A DNA stretch of 35,047 bases. Origin: JASLBX01 sp036373915 (GTDB lineage: Bacteria; Actinomycetota; Actinomycetes; Jiangellales; Jiangellaceae). This document shows positions 23,631 through 32,681 of the stretch, piece by piece. The number at the start of each line of letters is the position of its first letter. Position 1 is the stretch's first letter. The notes below the pieces were generated by a model. It made no database searches, had not been told where the DNA came from, and was given only the letters and a program-made list of their open reading frames with translations. Made by a program: the position numbers and the translations under genes. The stretch is taken from contig DASUUU010000025.1 in the NCBI GenBank assembly GCA_036373915.1, positions 1-35,047 on the forward strand, written 5' to 3'.

Positions 23631-23650
23631 GAAGACCCAGCGAGGTCTTC
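23631..23650 (+). promoter_or_regulatory. Perfect inverted repeat next to the first subtilase's ribosome-binding site
   Basis: GAAGACC-CAGCGA-GGTCTTC, 7-bp perfect arms, 17 nt before the ATG and adjoining GAGAGGAG. It can form an RNA hairpin that affects translation start, or be an operator for the upstream LAL protein. Stem seen; role inferred. Confidence 0.45.
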
Positions 23651-23667
23651 GACGAGAGGAGCCGGCG

Positions 23668-26600
23668 ATGCGGCGATGGCCGATGCATGCGTTGTGGGCG
23701 GAGGGCCTGGCGCTCGTCGTCGCAATGGGTGCGGCTCCTGGTCTGGGGACGCCCGCCGGCGCTGAGGAGAGCCGCGGGTCACCACCAGTCGGCGAGCCCG
23801 CCGCGATCGAGCAGCACACGGTGGGCTTGATCACCGGCGACACGGTCACCATCGACGTCTTCGACGACGGCCGCCGGGGCCTGGACGTCCGGCTCGCCAA
23901 GCGGGACGGATACCAAGCCACGTACGAGGTCCTTGACGAGGACGGCCGGCTGTACGTGATCCCCTCCGACGTAGCGGCGCTGGTTCCTGACACGCTGGAC
24001 CGGGAACTGTTCAACGTCACAAAGCTCGTCGAGTACGGCTACGACACCGAACGCGGCCTGCCGGTGATCGTCGTCGCCCCCGAGTCTCCGGGCGAGTTCC
24101 GCACGACCCGGGGACCGTCCCTGACGTCGGCTCCCGGCGTCGCCGACCCGACGCCGCTGGCCAGCATTGCCGGCGTGGCAGCGACTGTCGACAGCAGCGG
24201 CCCGGAGTTCTGGCAAGCGCTGACCGACACCCGCGACGAGCTGGCCGTCCGGACGACATCGGGGCCGCTGGCCGGGATCGGCAAGATCTGGCTGGACGAG
24301 CAGATCGAGGTGGCGCTGGACGAGAGCGTGCCCATGGTGGGCGCGCCGGACGCGTGGGCGGTCGGCTACGACGGGTCCGGCCTCAAGGTCGCGGTGCTCG
24401 ACACCGGCATCGACGTGACCCATCCCGATTTCGCCGGAAGGATCGCCGGCGTCGAGAACTTCACCTTCTCCAGAGACGGGTTCGACCGGTACGGGCACGG
24501 CACGCACGTGGCGGGGATCATTGCCGGCAGCGGCGCAGCGCAGGACGGGACGTACACCGGTGTGGCCCCGGGCGCGAGCCTGTTGAGCGGCAAGGTCCTC
24601 GGTGACGACGGCACCGGCCTTTCCAGCTGGCTCATCCAGGGCATGGAGTGGGCCGTCCAGGCCGGCGCCGACGTGGTGAACATGAGCATCGGCTCGAGCA
24701 GCCCGTCCAACGGTCTCGACCTGCAGAGCACCGCGATAGACCGGCTGACCGAGCAGCACGATGTGCTGTTCGTGGTTTCCGCCGGCAACCTGGGCCCGGG
24801 CAGCTGGACGATCTCGTCACCGGGGGCAGCGTCCGCGGCCCTCACGGTCGGGGCCGTGGACCGGGCCGGAGACATGCCGGGGTTCTCGAGCCGCGGGCCG
24901 AGGCTCGTGCCCAACCTGCGGCGCCTCATCGGCGGCGAGTTCGCCATCAAACCGGACATCACCGCTCCAGGAGTGCGCATCGCCTCGGCCCGGGCCCGCG
25001 ACACCTCGCTGGGCAGTCCGGTGAGCGAGCACTACACCAGGGCATCCGGGACCTCGATGGCCGCGCCACACGTCGCCGGCGCCGCTGCGATCCTGCGCCA
25101 GCAGCGACCGGATCTAGACGCCGCCGGGCTCAAGTCCGCCCTGGTCACCACCGCCGTCCCCAACCGGCAGCTGGCCGTGTACCAGCAGGGCGGCGGCCGG
25201 CTCGACATACCCGCAGCCCTCGACGCGCCCGTGGCGGTCTCGCCCGCGCCGCTGGACTTCGGCTCGTTCGAGTACCCGTACGACGAGGCCGCACCGGTCA
25301 GCGCAGACCTGACCTATACCAACCTGCTCGACGAGCCGGTCACTCTCGACCTGTCGTTCGACGTCACGAGCCCCGAGGCGGGCCCGCCCGGTGACACCGT
25401 GCTGGACATCGCGACCGATCGGCTCGACCTCATGCCCGGCGAGTCGGCCGAGCTCACCGTCACCCTGGACCCGCGTGACGGCGAGTTCGGGATGTACGGC
25501 GGTTACCTCGTGGCCACCGACTCCGCGGGCGCCGTCGTCAGCCGGGTACCGACCGGCTTCTGGTTCGAGCCGCCGACCTACACCCTGACCATCGAGGGAA
25601 TCGACAAGGCAGGCAACCCGGCAGGTGGGCCGGGCAGCCGCGTAGACGTTGTCGACACTCGCGACCTCAACACGTTCAGCGGATCCGCGAACTTCTTCAA
25701 CAGCGGAGGAACCGTCACGATCGAGGTCCCGCACGGGACGTACCGGGTCGCGGCGATGTTCCAGGACTCCCTGGCCGGTCAGGAACTGAGCCTGGTCACC
25801 GTCCCGGATCTTGCGGTGACCGAGGACATGACGCTCGTGCTCGACGCCCGGACGGCGAACGAGGTCACTGTCGAGACACCGCACCAGGAGGCCGGCCGGC
25901 TACCGAACGCCGACGTGATGATCGGCTACCGGATGGAGACCGCCGCGGGTCAGAGCCTGTCCCGGGTGTTCACCGGCAACGCCACCGCCGGGCTCTATAT
26001 CGCCGCCGCCGAGCCACCCGCGCTGGGCAGTCTCGACGTGTTCACTCGCCAGCTGCTCGGCACCGGCGACTCGACGGTTCTTTATGACCTGGTGCTGATG
26101 GAGTCCGACGGCATACCCGAGGACCTGCACTACGTCGTGGCCGGCGACGAGCTCGCCGCGGTCACGAACGGCTACCACAGTGACCTGCCGCACCAGGTGG
26201 TGTTCAGCACGCGGTTCCTGGAGCTGCCCGGATGGAACGGTCCCGACCTGGGGATCTCCCACAGCTTCAACGTCCCCGTCGAGCGCACCGACTATTACGT
26301 CGGCGGCGTCGGCGCGCACCGGCATCGGGTGAACCTCAACGGGGCCAACTTGCCGACGCTGTTCACCGCGTCACGTTCCTACACCGCGGGCGAGCAGCGG
26401 AGCCGGAGCTGGTTCGCGCGGCCCATGGCGCCGGGGTTGCGCGAGGCCGCCGTCCGGCGGGGAGACACCCTCCATGTCTCGGTGTCGCCGTGGATCGACG
26501 CGGGTGGGAACGCCCTGGAGGAGCGGGAGGGGCCGACCGGATACTCCTTCTTCCAGGATGGGGCGCTCGTCGCCTCGGGGACGGGCCCGGACTCGCTGCC

Positions 26601-28335
26601 ATTGTCGAGCGACCCAGCGGAGTACCGACTGGAGCTGAGCGCCGGCACCGATCGGTCCTGGTGGCAGACCTCGACGGCGGCGACCACCGCCTGGACCTGG
26701 CGGTCCGCGCGTCCGGCAGGCGCCGGCTCGCAGATCGCGCCACTGCTCGAGGTCGACTACGACATCGAGCTCGACCTGACGAACACGGTGCTGGTTCCGG
26801 AGGATCGAGGCGGGCCACCTGTCATCGGGGTCGATCTCCACCACCGGCCGGGCGCCGGCGGCGGACCCATCGCCGGAGCGAGGTTGTGGACGTCCTACGA
26901 CGACGGCGCGACCTGGCGCGAGCGGCCGGGCAAGTCGCTCGGCGACGGGCATTACGAGTTCGTCCTGGACTCCCGTGACGGCGGGTTCGCGTCGCTGAAG
27001 GTCGAAGGCTGGGACGCCGACGGCAACCGGGTCGAGCAGGAGATCATCGACGCGTTCCGGTTGCCGCACCGGGCGCCGGAGCCCGATCTCACGGGCACCA
27101 CCGAGCGCGTGTCCGTGGCCAGCGACGGCACCCAGGCGAACCGCGGATCGTCGGCCCCGCCGGCGATGAGTGCTGACGGGCGCTACGTGGCCTTCTCCAG
27201 CATCGCAACCAACCTCGTCCCGGGCGACGCCACCGTGGCCGGCGGCGTCTTCGTGCACGACAGGCGGGCCGGCACGACCGAGCGGGTATCGGTGGCCAGC
27301 GACGGAACTCCGGCGACCGGCAATGCCCCTGCCATCACCCCGGACGGCCGCTACGTGGCCTTCGCCAGCTTCGACGACACCCTCGTGCCGGACGACACGA
27401 ACGACCGCAGTGATGTGTTCGTGCACGACCGCGAAACAGGGGAGACCGAGCGGGTATCGGTGGCCAGCGACGGCTCCGAGGGCGATGCGGGCACCTCGTC
27501 GTCCCCACCGGCGATCAGTGCCGATGGGCGCTACGTCGCTTTCGCCGGCTACGCCACCAACCTTGTACCGGGCGACACCAACAGCACGCAGGACGTGTTC
27601 GTGCACGACCGGCACACCGGCACGACCGAGCGGGTGTCGGTGGCCGGCGACGGCACCGAGACGCCGCGGTTCTACTCCTCGTCCAACCCGACCATCAGCG
27701 CCGGAGGCCGGTACGTCGCCTTCCAGAGTTCCGCGGCCAATCTGGTGCCGGGCGACACCAACAGCACCCAGGACATCTTCGTGCACGACAGGGAGACCGG
27801 GGAGACCGAGCGGGTGTCGGTCGCTAGCGACGGCTCGGAGAGCGAGCTGTACGGCTTCTCGTCCAACCCGGCCATGAGCGGGGACGGGCGGTTCGTGGCC
27901 TTCCAGAGTTCGGCGTCCACGTTGGTACCCGGCGACACCAACAACATGGCCGACGTGTTCGTGCACGACAGGCAGACCGGGACGACCGAGCGGGTGTCGC
28001 TGACCGTCGACGGCGCGCAGAGCAACGGTTACTCCGGCGGCCCGGCCATCAGTGCCGACGGCCGCTACGTGGGCTTCCCGAGCGGTGCGACGAACCTCGT
28101 GCCGGGCGACACGAACACGTTCTGGGACGTGTTCGTGCACGACCGCGACACCGGCGCCACCGAGCGGGTGTCGGTGTCCGCCGGCGGAACGGAGGCCAAC
28201 CAGACCTCCGGCTCGACGCCAGCGCTCAACGCGGACGGCCGGCAGGTGGCGTTCGTCAGCTCCGCGTCCAACCTCGTGCCGGGCGACACCAACGGTCAGA
28301 GCGACGTGTTCGTGCGCGACAGGGGTGAGGAGTAG
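23668..28335 (+). CDS. Secreted S8 subtilisin-like protease with C-terminal PD40-type beta-propeller (1555 aa)
   Basis: Extracellular serine protease. Seen: a signal peptide (residues 1-32, basic start, hydrophobic core, AGA), then an actinobacterial subtilase prodomain (VGLITGDTVTI, DRELFNVTKLVEYGY). In the catalytic domain lie the triad D245 (VAVLDTGID), H277 (GHGTHVAG) and S463 (GTSMAAPHVAG) with oxyanion N374 (SAGN). Ig/fibronectin-like modules follow from about residue 520. From residue 1145 seven tandem copies of about 59 aa run to the end, each with TERVSV.sDG, ADGRYVAF and NLVPGDTN..DVFVHDR, a likely complete seven-bladed WD40-like (PD40) propeller. ATG with GAGAGGAG upstream. Much longer than usual subtilisins; the propeller may bind substrate or the cell surface. 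Confidence 0.93.
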   Translation: MRRWPMHALWAEGLALVVAMGAAPGLGTPAGAEESRGSPPVGEPAAIEQHTVGLITGDTVTIDVFDDGRRGLDVRLAKRDGYQATYEVLDEDGRLYVIPSDVAALVPDTLDRELFNVTKLVEYGYDTERGLPVIVVAPESPGEFRTTRGPSLTSAPGVADPTPLASIAGVAATVDSSGPEFWQALTDTRDELAVRTTSGPLAGIGKIWLDEQIEVALDESVPMVGAPDAWAVGYDGSGLKVAVLDTGIDVTHPDFAGRIAGVENFTFSRDGFDRYGHGTHVAGIIAGSGAAQDGTYTGVAPGASLLSGKVLGDDGTGLSSWLIQGMEWAVQAGADVVNMSIGSSSPSNGLDLQSTAIDRLTEQHDVLFVVSAGNLGPGSWTISSPGAASAALTVGAVDRAGDMPGFSSRGPRLVPNLRRLIGGEFAIKPDITAPGVRIASARARDTSLGSPVSEHYTRASGTSMAAPHVAGAAAILRQQRPDLDAAGLKSALVTTAVPNRQLAVYQQGGGRLDIPAALDAPVAVSPAPLDFGSFEYPYDEAAPVSADLTYTNLLDEPVTLDLSFDVTSPEAGPPGDTVLDIATDRLDLMPGESAELTVTLDPRDGEFGMYGGYLVATDSAGAVVSRVPTGFWFEPPTYTLTIEGIDKAGNPAGGPGSRVDVVDTRDLNTFSGSANFFNSGGTVTIEVPHGTYRVAAMFQDSLAGQELSLVTVPDLAVTEDMTLVLDARTANEVTVETPHQEAGRLPNADVMIGYRMETAAGQSLSRVFTGNATAGLYIAAAEPPALGSLDVFTRQLLGTGDSTVLYDLVLMESDGIPEDLHYVVAGDELAAVTNGYHSDLPHQVVFSTRFLELPGWNGPDLGISHSFNVPVERTDYYVGGVGAHRHRVNLNGANLPTLFTASRSYTAGEQRSRSWFARPMAPGLREAAVRRGDTLHVSVSPWIDAGGNALEEREGPTGYSFFQDGALVASGTGPDSLPLSSDPAEYRLELSAGTDRSWWQTSTAATTAWTWRSARPAGAGSQIAPLLEVDYDIELDLTNTVLVPEDRGGPPVIGVDLHHRPGAGGGPIAGARLWTSYDDGATWRERPGKSLGDGHYEFVLDSRDGGFASLKVEGWDADGNRVEQEIIDAFRLPHRAPEPDLTGTTERVSVASDGTQANRGSSAPPAMSADGRYVAFSSIATNLVPGDATVAGGVFVHDRRAGTTERVSVASDGTPATGNAPAITPDGRYVAFASFDDTLVPDDTNDRSDVFVHDRETGETERVSVASDGSEGDAGTSSSPPAISADGRYVAFAGYATNLVPGDTNSTQDVFVHDRHTGTTERVSVAGDGTETPRFYSSSNPTISAGGRYVAFQSSAANLVPGDTNSTQDIFVHDRETGETERVSVASDGSESELYGFSSNPAMSGDGRFVAFQSSASTLVPGDTNNMADVFVHDRQTGTTERVSLTVDGAQSNGYSGGPAISADGRYVGFPSGATNLVPGDTNTFWDVFVHDRDTGATERVSVSAGGTEANQTSGSTPALNADGRQVAFVSSASNLVPGDTNGQSDVFVRDRGEE
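27100..28332 (+). repeat. Seven tandem coding repeats (PD40-type propeller blades)
   Basis: Seven units beginning at 27100, 27277, 27445, 27625, 27805, 27985 and 28159, spaced 168-180 nt. Each starts at ACCGAGCG (Thr-Glu-Arg) and contains GTGCACGAC or a close variant (Val-His-Asp) before the next. Similarity persists at the DNA level, pointing to recent amplification or gene conversion inside the subtilase gene. Confidence 0.85.
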
Positions 28336-28362
28336 GTGAATCCCGATTCCGGTGCCCGTCCG

Positions 28363-28399
28363 GCCCGGTCCATCCAACTAGCCCGGGTCCATCCAACTA
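28363..28399 (+). repeat. Tandem 18/19-nt duplication upstream of the second subtilase
   Basis: GCCCGG(G)TCCATCCAACTA occurs twice head to tail (28363-28380, 28381-28399), differing by one inserted G. It directly adjoins the AGGAG of the next gene. Could be a slippage duplication, a direct-repeat operator, or a remnant of an insertion. Confidence 0.7.
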
Positions 28400-28420
28400 G
28401 AGGAGTAGTGAGCACACGGT

Positions 28421-31400
28421 ATGAGACGCGCGACTGTCTGCGCCGCCGCCCTGGCCGTTGTCGTGAGCGGGGCCATGCCCGGGATCGCGGCGAGCGCACC
28501 GGAGCCGACGGACGAGCCGGCAGAAGAGGCTGCTGCGAAGATCGAGCCGATGCTCCAGGCGGAGCTGAGTGCCACCGCCACGACCGACTTCTGGGTGCGG
28601 TTCGAGGACGCGGCAGATCTCTCCGAGGCGAGCCGGATGGAGGACTGGGCGGAGCGTGGCAGCGAGGTTGCAGCCGCGCTGCGTGAGACGGCGGAGGCGA
28701 GCCAGGCCGACGTGCGGGCCGAGTTGGACGCGGACGGAGTGCGCTACGAGGCGTTCTGGGCCACCAACGCGATCTACGTGCAGGATGGTTCGGATGCTCT
28801 GGCGGCAGAACTGGCGGCCCACCCGGAGGTCGACTCGCTGCATCCGACGACGACCTACGAGGTGCCCGACCCGGAGGAGGGTGAGGAGGAACTCCAGGTT
28901 CTGAGCACCGCGGTCGAGTGGGGCATCGCCAACATCAACGCCGACGACGTGTGGGAGCAGTACGGCGTCAGGGGCGCGGGTATCACCATCGCGAACATCG
29001 ACACCGGCGTGCAGTTCTCGCATCCGGCGCTGGTGGACCAGTACCGCGGCAACCTCGGCGACGGCGTCTTCGACCACAACTACAACTGGTTCGATGCCAC
29101 CGGCCGGTGCGCCGGCGCACCGTGCGACACGAACGGGCACGGCACCCACACGATGGGCACGATGGCCGGCGACGACGGCGGCGACAACAAGATCGGTGTC
29201 GCGCCGGAGGTCACCTGGATCGCCGCGAACGGCTGCTGCCCGACCGACGCCGCCCTCATCACGTCCGGCCAGTGGATGCTCGAGCCGACCGATCTGGCCG
29301 GCGACAATCCGGACGCGAGCAAGCGCCCGCACATCATCAACAACTCCTGGGGCAGCGAGTTCCCGACCGACGACCCGTTCATGGAGGACATCGCGCTGGC
29401 TTGGGAGGCCTCCGGCATCTTCGCCGTGTGGTCGAACGGTAACAACGGGCCCGCGTGCCGCACGAGCGGGTCGCCGGGCAGCCGGGCGATCAACTACTCG
29501 ACCGGCGCGTACGACGCGGACAACCAGATCGCTGCGTTCTCCAGCAGGGGTCCCGGGCAGGACGGCGAGATCAAACCCAACATCTCCGCACCCGGCGTGA
29601 ACATCCGCTCGGCGCTACCCGGCAGCCGCTACGGCGTCAACAGCGGCACCTCGATGGCGGCACCGCACGTCGCCAGCGCCGTAGCGCTGCTCTGGTCGGC
29701 CGCGCCGTCGCTGGTCGGAGACGTCGAGGGCACCCGGACCAGGCTTGACGGCACCGCCACGGACTCGCCCGACGAGACCTGCGGCGGCACTGCCGAGGAC
29801 AACAACGTCTTCGGCGAGGGCCGGCTTGATGCGCTCGCCCTCGTCGACTCTGCCGAGGTCGAGAACACCGGCACGTTGGCGGTCACCGTGACCGACGCCG
29901 ACAGCGGCGACCCGATAGCCGGCGCCGAACTGTCCATCTCCGGCCTGGTCGACCGCGACCGGGTCACGGGGCCGGATGGCACGTACTCCGTGGCGCTGCC
30001 GCCTGGCGACTACACGGTCACAGCGTCGGCGTTCGGCTATCCCGAACAGGTGGCGGACGTCACCATCGTGACGGGGCAAACGTTCCCGCTCGACCTCGCG
30101 CTGGAGGCGCTGTCCACTGTGACGGTCAGGGGCCAGGTCACCGACGGATCCGGCCACGGATGGCCGCTCTACGCGAGCCTCACGGTCGACGGCATGCCGG
30201 GTGGTCCGATCTACACCAAACCGGCGAACGGCCGGTACAGCCTCACGCTGCCGGCGAACGAGACGATCATACTGACCGCCAGGTCGCAGTACGACGGGTA
30301 TGAGACGGTCACCGAACAGATCACTGTCGGTGAGAGCAACCTCACCCACGACATCGCGGTGCCCGTGAATGCCGAGGGTTGCCTGGATGTCGGGTACGAG
30401 CACGCCTATGACGGCCTGCTCGAGGGCTTCGACGACCCGACCCTTCCGGACGGCTGGTCGATCGTCGACAACTCCGGCTCCGGGCACGGCTGGCACTTCG
30501 ACGACCCGCGTGGCAGGGGCAATCTCACCGGAGGCGAGGGCGGGTTCGCCATCGCCGACCGCACGCCCGGGCTCAGCGGCGAGCTCGACGCCTCCCTGGT
30601 GACACCGGTAGTCGACCTCACCGGGCACGAGGCGCCGATGGTGCGGTTCCGGCAGGACCTGAACCGGCTGCGGGCGATCGCCCACGTCGACCTGAGCGTC
30701 GACGGCGGCGCGAGCTGGGAAACCCTGCTGGAGCAGGACAGCAGTGTCAGGGGCCCGGCAGAGGAGATCATTCCCATCCCGCAGGCCGCAGATCAGTCGG
30801 CCGTGCAGGTGCGGTTCCGGCTGTTCAACCACTCCATCTTCAGCAGCAGGTTCTGGCAGATCGACGACGTGTTTGTCGGCACCCGATCCTGCGAGCCGGT
30901 GCCGACGGGGCTGGTCGTCGGTCACGTCCACGACCGCAACACCGGCGCGCCGGTCAACGGCGCGATGGTCACCAGCGATGGGAATCCGGAGGAGACCGCC
31001 GAGTCCGTAACCACGCCGGATGATGCCGACCTCGACGACGGCTTCTACTGGCTGTTCTCCTCGTTGACCGGGCGCCAGAGCTTCACCGCGGCAGCCGACC
31101 TCTACCAGCCGGACGGCCAGCGCGCCGCCGTCGACCCGAGCCGGGTGACAGAGCGCGACTTCCGGCTGCCGGCCGGACAACTCAACGTCGAACCCGCCGA
31201 CCTGGCCACCGACGTCACGCAGGGCCGGACCGGCAAGGTCAGCTTCACCATTGCCAACACCGGCACGGCACCGGCTCGGGTCGAGCTACGCGAGCGCGAC
31301 AGCTCGTACGAGATCCCGCGCGCATCGGAGGGGCCTGTAGCCGGCGCCGACGTTGTGCGCATCCCCGGGGAGTTCTCGCCGCTCCAGTCCGGCGAGTCCA

Positions 31401-32554
31401 CAGCCAGAGGTTTGGGGCCGTGGGAGCCTGACGAGTTCGCCTCCGCGGCGGCGCCCTGGATCGATCTGCCGGACTATCCGATCAGGGTCATGGACAACGC
31501 GGTCGGAGAGCTCGACGGAAAGATCTACTCCGCGGGCGGCCGAGACCTCGGCAGGCAACTGACCGAAGCCTTTGTGTACGACCCTGCCGAAAAGTCCTGG
31601 TCGCCTATCGCCGATCTACCCGAGCCCCTACAGGCGGCCGCGGGTGCGGTGATCGACGGCAAGTTCTACGTGGCCGGCGGCTGGCCGCCGCTGAGCCAGG
31701 GCTCGCGCCGGACGTATATCTACGACCCCGAGACAGACGCGTGGAGCACCGGCGCGGACGCGCCGTTCATCTTCGCGGCCGCCGGCCGGGCCGTCCTGGA
31801 CGATCAGCTCTACATCGTCGGCGGGTGTACCAACAACTGCTTGCTGAACCGGGTCCACCGTTACGACCCTGCCAGCGACAGCTGGGAAGAGTTGGCGCGC
31901 TATCCGGAGATCACTTCACACCTGGCCTGCGCAGGTATCGCGAGCCAGGTGTACTGCGCCGGCGGCACAAGGGGGGGTGGCGTCACGTGGAACCGCACCT
32001 ACGCGTACGACCCCGCGACCGACACCTGGACCCGCAAGGCAGATCTCCCGATCCAGCTGTGGGGGATGAGCTACACCGCCTCGTCGGACCGGCTCGTGGT
32101 GTCCGGCGGCGTCACCGGTGGCGCGACCGACATCGGCTCTGGTGCGCAGGTCAACCCGACGGCCCTGACCAACGAGAGCTTCTCCTACGAGCCGGCCACG
32201 GATGCTTGGACCAGGCTGCCCGCCTCGAACAACCTCACCTACCGAGCGGGCAACACCTGCGGCCTGGTCAAGGTGGGCGGGACGATGGTCGTCGGCTTCG
32301 CCCCGGTCGACTCCGTCGAGATGCTCCCGACCTACGGCGACTGTGTGCCCGCTGATGTGCCATGGCTGTCGCTTGATACCACGACGGTGACGCTGGCACC
32401 GGGGCAGAAGGTCAACGTCACAGCCACGCTGGACGCGACTGATATCCAGCCCGGCGAGTACGCCGGCGGCGTCTGGATCAAGCAGGACACGCCCTACCTG
32501 GTCTATCCGGCCGACATCGCCATGACCGTCAGCGAGCCAAAGGGCGGAATCTGA
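28421..32554 (+). CDS. Secreted S8 protease with carboxypeptidase-regulatory, jelly-roll and Kelch domains (1377 aa)
   Basis: Bacillopeptidase F-like extracellular serine protease. Seen: a signal peptide (1-26), an inhibitor-I9-type prodomain (about 45-150), triad D194 (IANIDTGV), H240 (NGHGTHTMG), S411 (SGTSMAAPH), and N341. Carboxypeptidase-regulatory-like folds lie at about 480-560, 566-640 and 828-920. A jelly-roll/choice-of-anchor-J-like module (EGFDDPTLPDGWSIVDNSGS) spans about 667-822. The first half of an Ig-like domain is at about 921-965, five to six Kelch repeats at about 1021-1296 (IYSAGG, FYVAGG, LYIVGG, VYCAGG with YDP..d.W), and the second half of the Ig-like domain (VPWLSLDTTTVTLAPG) to the end. 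AGGAG is 15 nt before ATG 28421, a long spacing. Probably cell-surface or secreted; substrates unknown. Confidence 0.92.
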   Translation: MRRATVCAAALAVVVSGAMPGIAASAPEPTDEPAEEAAAKIEPMLQAELSATATTDFWVRFEDAADLSEASRMEDWAERGSEVAAALRETAEASQADVRAELDADGVRYEAFWATNAIYVQDGSDALAAELAAHPEVDSLHPTTTYEVPDPEEGEEELQVLSTAVEWGIANINADDVWEQYGVRGAGITIANIDTGVQFSHPALVDQYRGNLGDGVFDHNYNWFDATGRCAGAPCDTNGHGTHTMGTMAGDDGGDNKIGVAPEVTWIAANGCCPTDAALITSGQWMLEPTDLAGDNPDASKRPHIINNSWGSEFPTDDPFMEDIALAWEASGIFAVWSNGNNGPACRTSGSPGSRAINYSTGAYDADNQIAAFSSRGPGQDGEIKPNISAPGVNIRSALPGSRYGVNSGTSMAAPHVASAVALLWSAAPSLVGDVEGTRTRLDGTATDSPDETCGGTAEDNNVFGEGRLDALALVDSAEVENTGTLAVTVTDADSGDPIAGAELSISGLVDRDRVTGPDGTYSVALPPGDYTVTASAFGYPEQVADVTIVTGQTFPLDLALEALSTVTVRGQVTDGSGHGWPLYASLTVDGMPGGPIYTKPANGRYSLTLPANETIILTARSQYDGYETVTEQITVGESNLTHDIAVPVNAEGCLDVGYEHAYDGLLEGFDDPTLPDGWSIVDNSGSGHGWHFDDPRGRGNLTGGEGGFAIADRTPGLSGELDASLVTPVVDLTGHEAPMVRFRQDLNRLRAIAHVDLSVDGGASWETLLEQDSSVRGPAEEIIPIPQAADQSAVQVRFRLFNHSIFSSRFWQIDDVFVGTRSCEPVPTGLVVGHVHDRNTGAPVNGAMVTSDGNPEETAESVTTPDDADLDDGFYWLFSSLTGRQSFTAAADLYQPDGQRAAVDPSRVTERDFRLPAGQLNVEPADLATDVTQGRTGKVSFTIANTGTAPARVELRERDSSYEIPRASEGPVAGADVVRIPGEFSPLQSGESTARGLGPWEPDEFASAAAPWIDLPDYPIRVMDNAVGELDGKIYSAGGRDLGRQLTEAFVYDPAEKSWSPIADLPEPLQAAAGAVIDGKFYVAGGWPPLSQGSRRTYIYDPETDAWSTGADAPFIFAAAGRAVLDDQLYIVGGCTNNCLLNRVHRYDPASDSWEELARYPEITSHLACAGIASQVYCAGGTRGGGVTWNRTYAYDPATDTWTRKADLPIQLWGMSYTASSDRLVVSGGVTGGATDIGSGAQVNPTALTNESFSYEPATDAWTRLPASNNLTYRAGNTCGLVKVGGTMVVGFAPVDSVEMLPTYGDCVPADVPWLSLDTTTVTLAPGQKVNVTATLDATDIQPGEYAGGVWIKQDTPYLVYPADIAMTVSEPKGGI

Positions 32555-32611
32555 ACCCAGAGTCCGAGTGAGTTCGCGACGAACGGGGTATGAGCAAGGC
32601 GATCAACCTCG

Positions 32612-32645
32612 CGGTCGGCCCGCATCTGGAGTCTCGCGGGCCGAC
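32612..32645 (+). terminator. GC-rich hairpin between the second and third subtilase genes
   Basis: GGTCGGCCCGC (32612-32622) pairs perfectly with GCGGGCCGACC (32635-32645) across a 12-nt loop, 57 nt after the second subtilase stop and 36 nt before the next start. No T-run follows. It may act as a partial terminator or mRNA-stabilising stem that separates expression of the two genes. Confidence 0.45.
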
Positions 32646-32681
32646 CCGACCGGGCGGATGGATGAGAGCGGGTGGCGATCG

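Noticed and set aside
27100..28332. CRISPR-like regular repeats
   Set aside because: The period is 168-180 nt, in frame, and encodes propeller blades; no short identical repeats with unique spacers.
26371..28377. 668-codon minus-strand open frame with regular repeats
   Set aside because: Mirror of the propeller-coding repeats of the first subtilase; the repeats follow from the sense gene.
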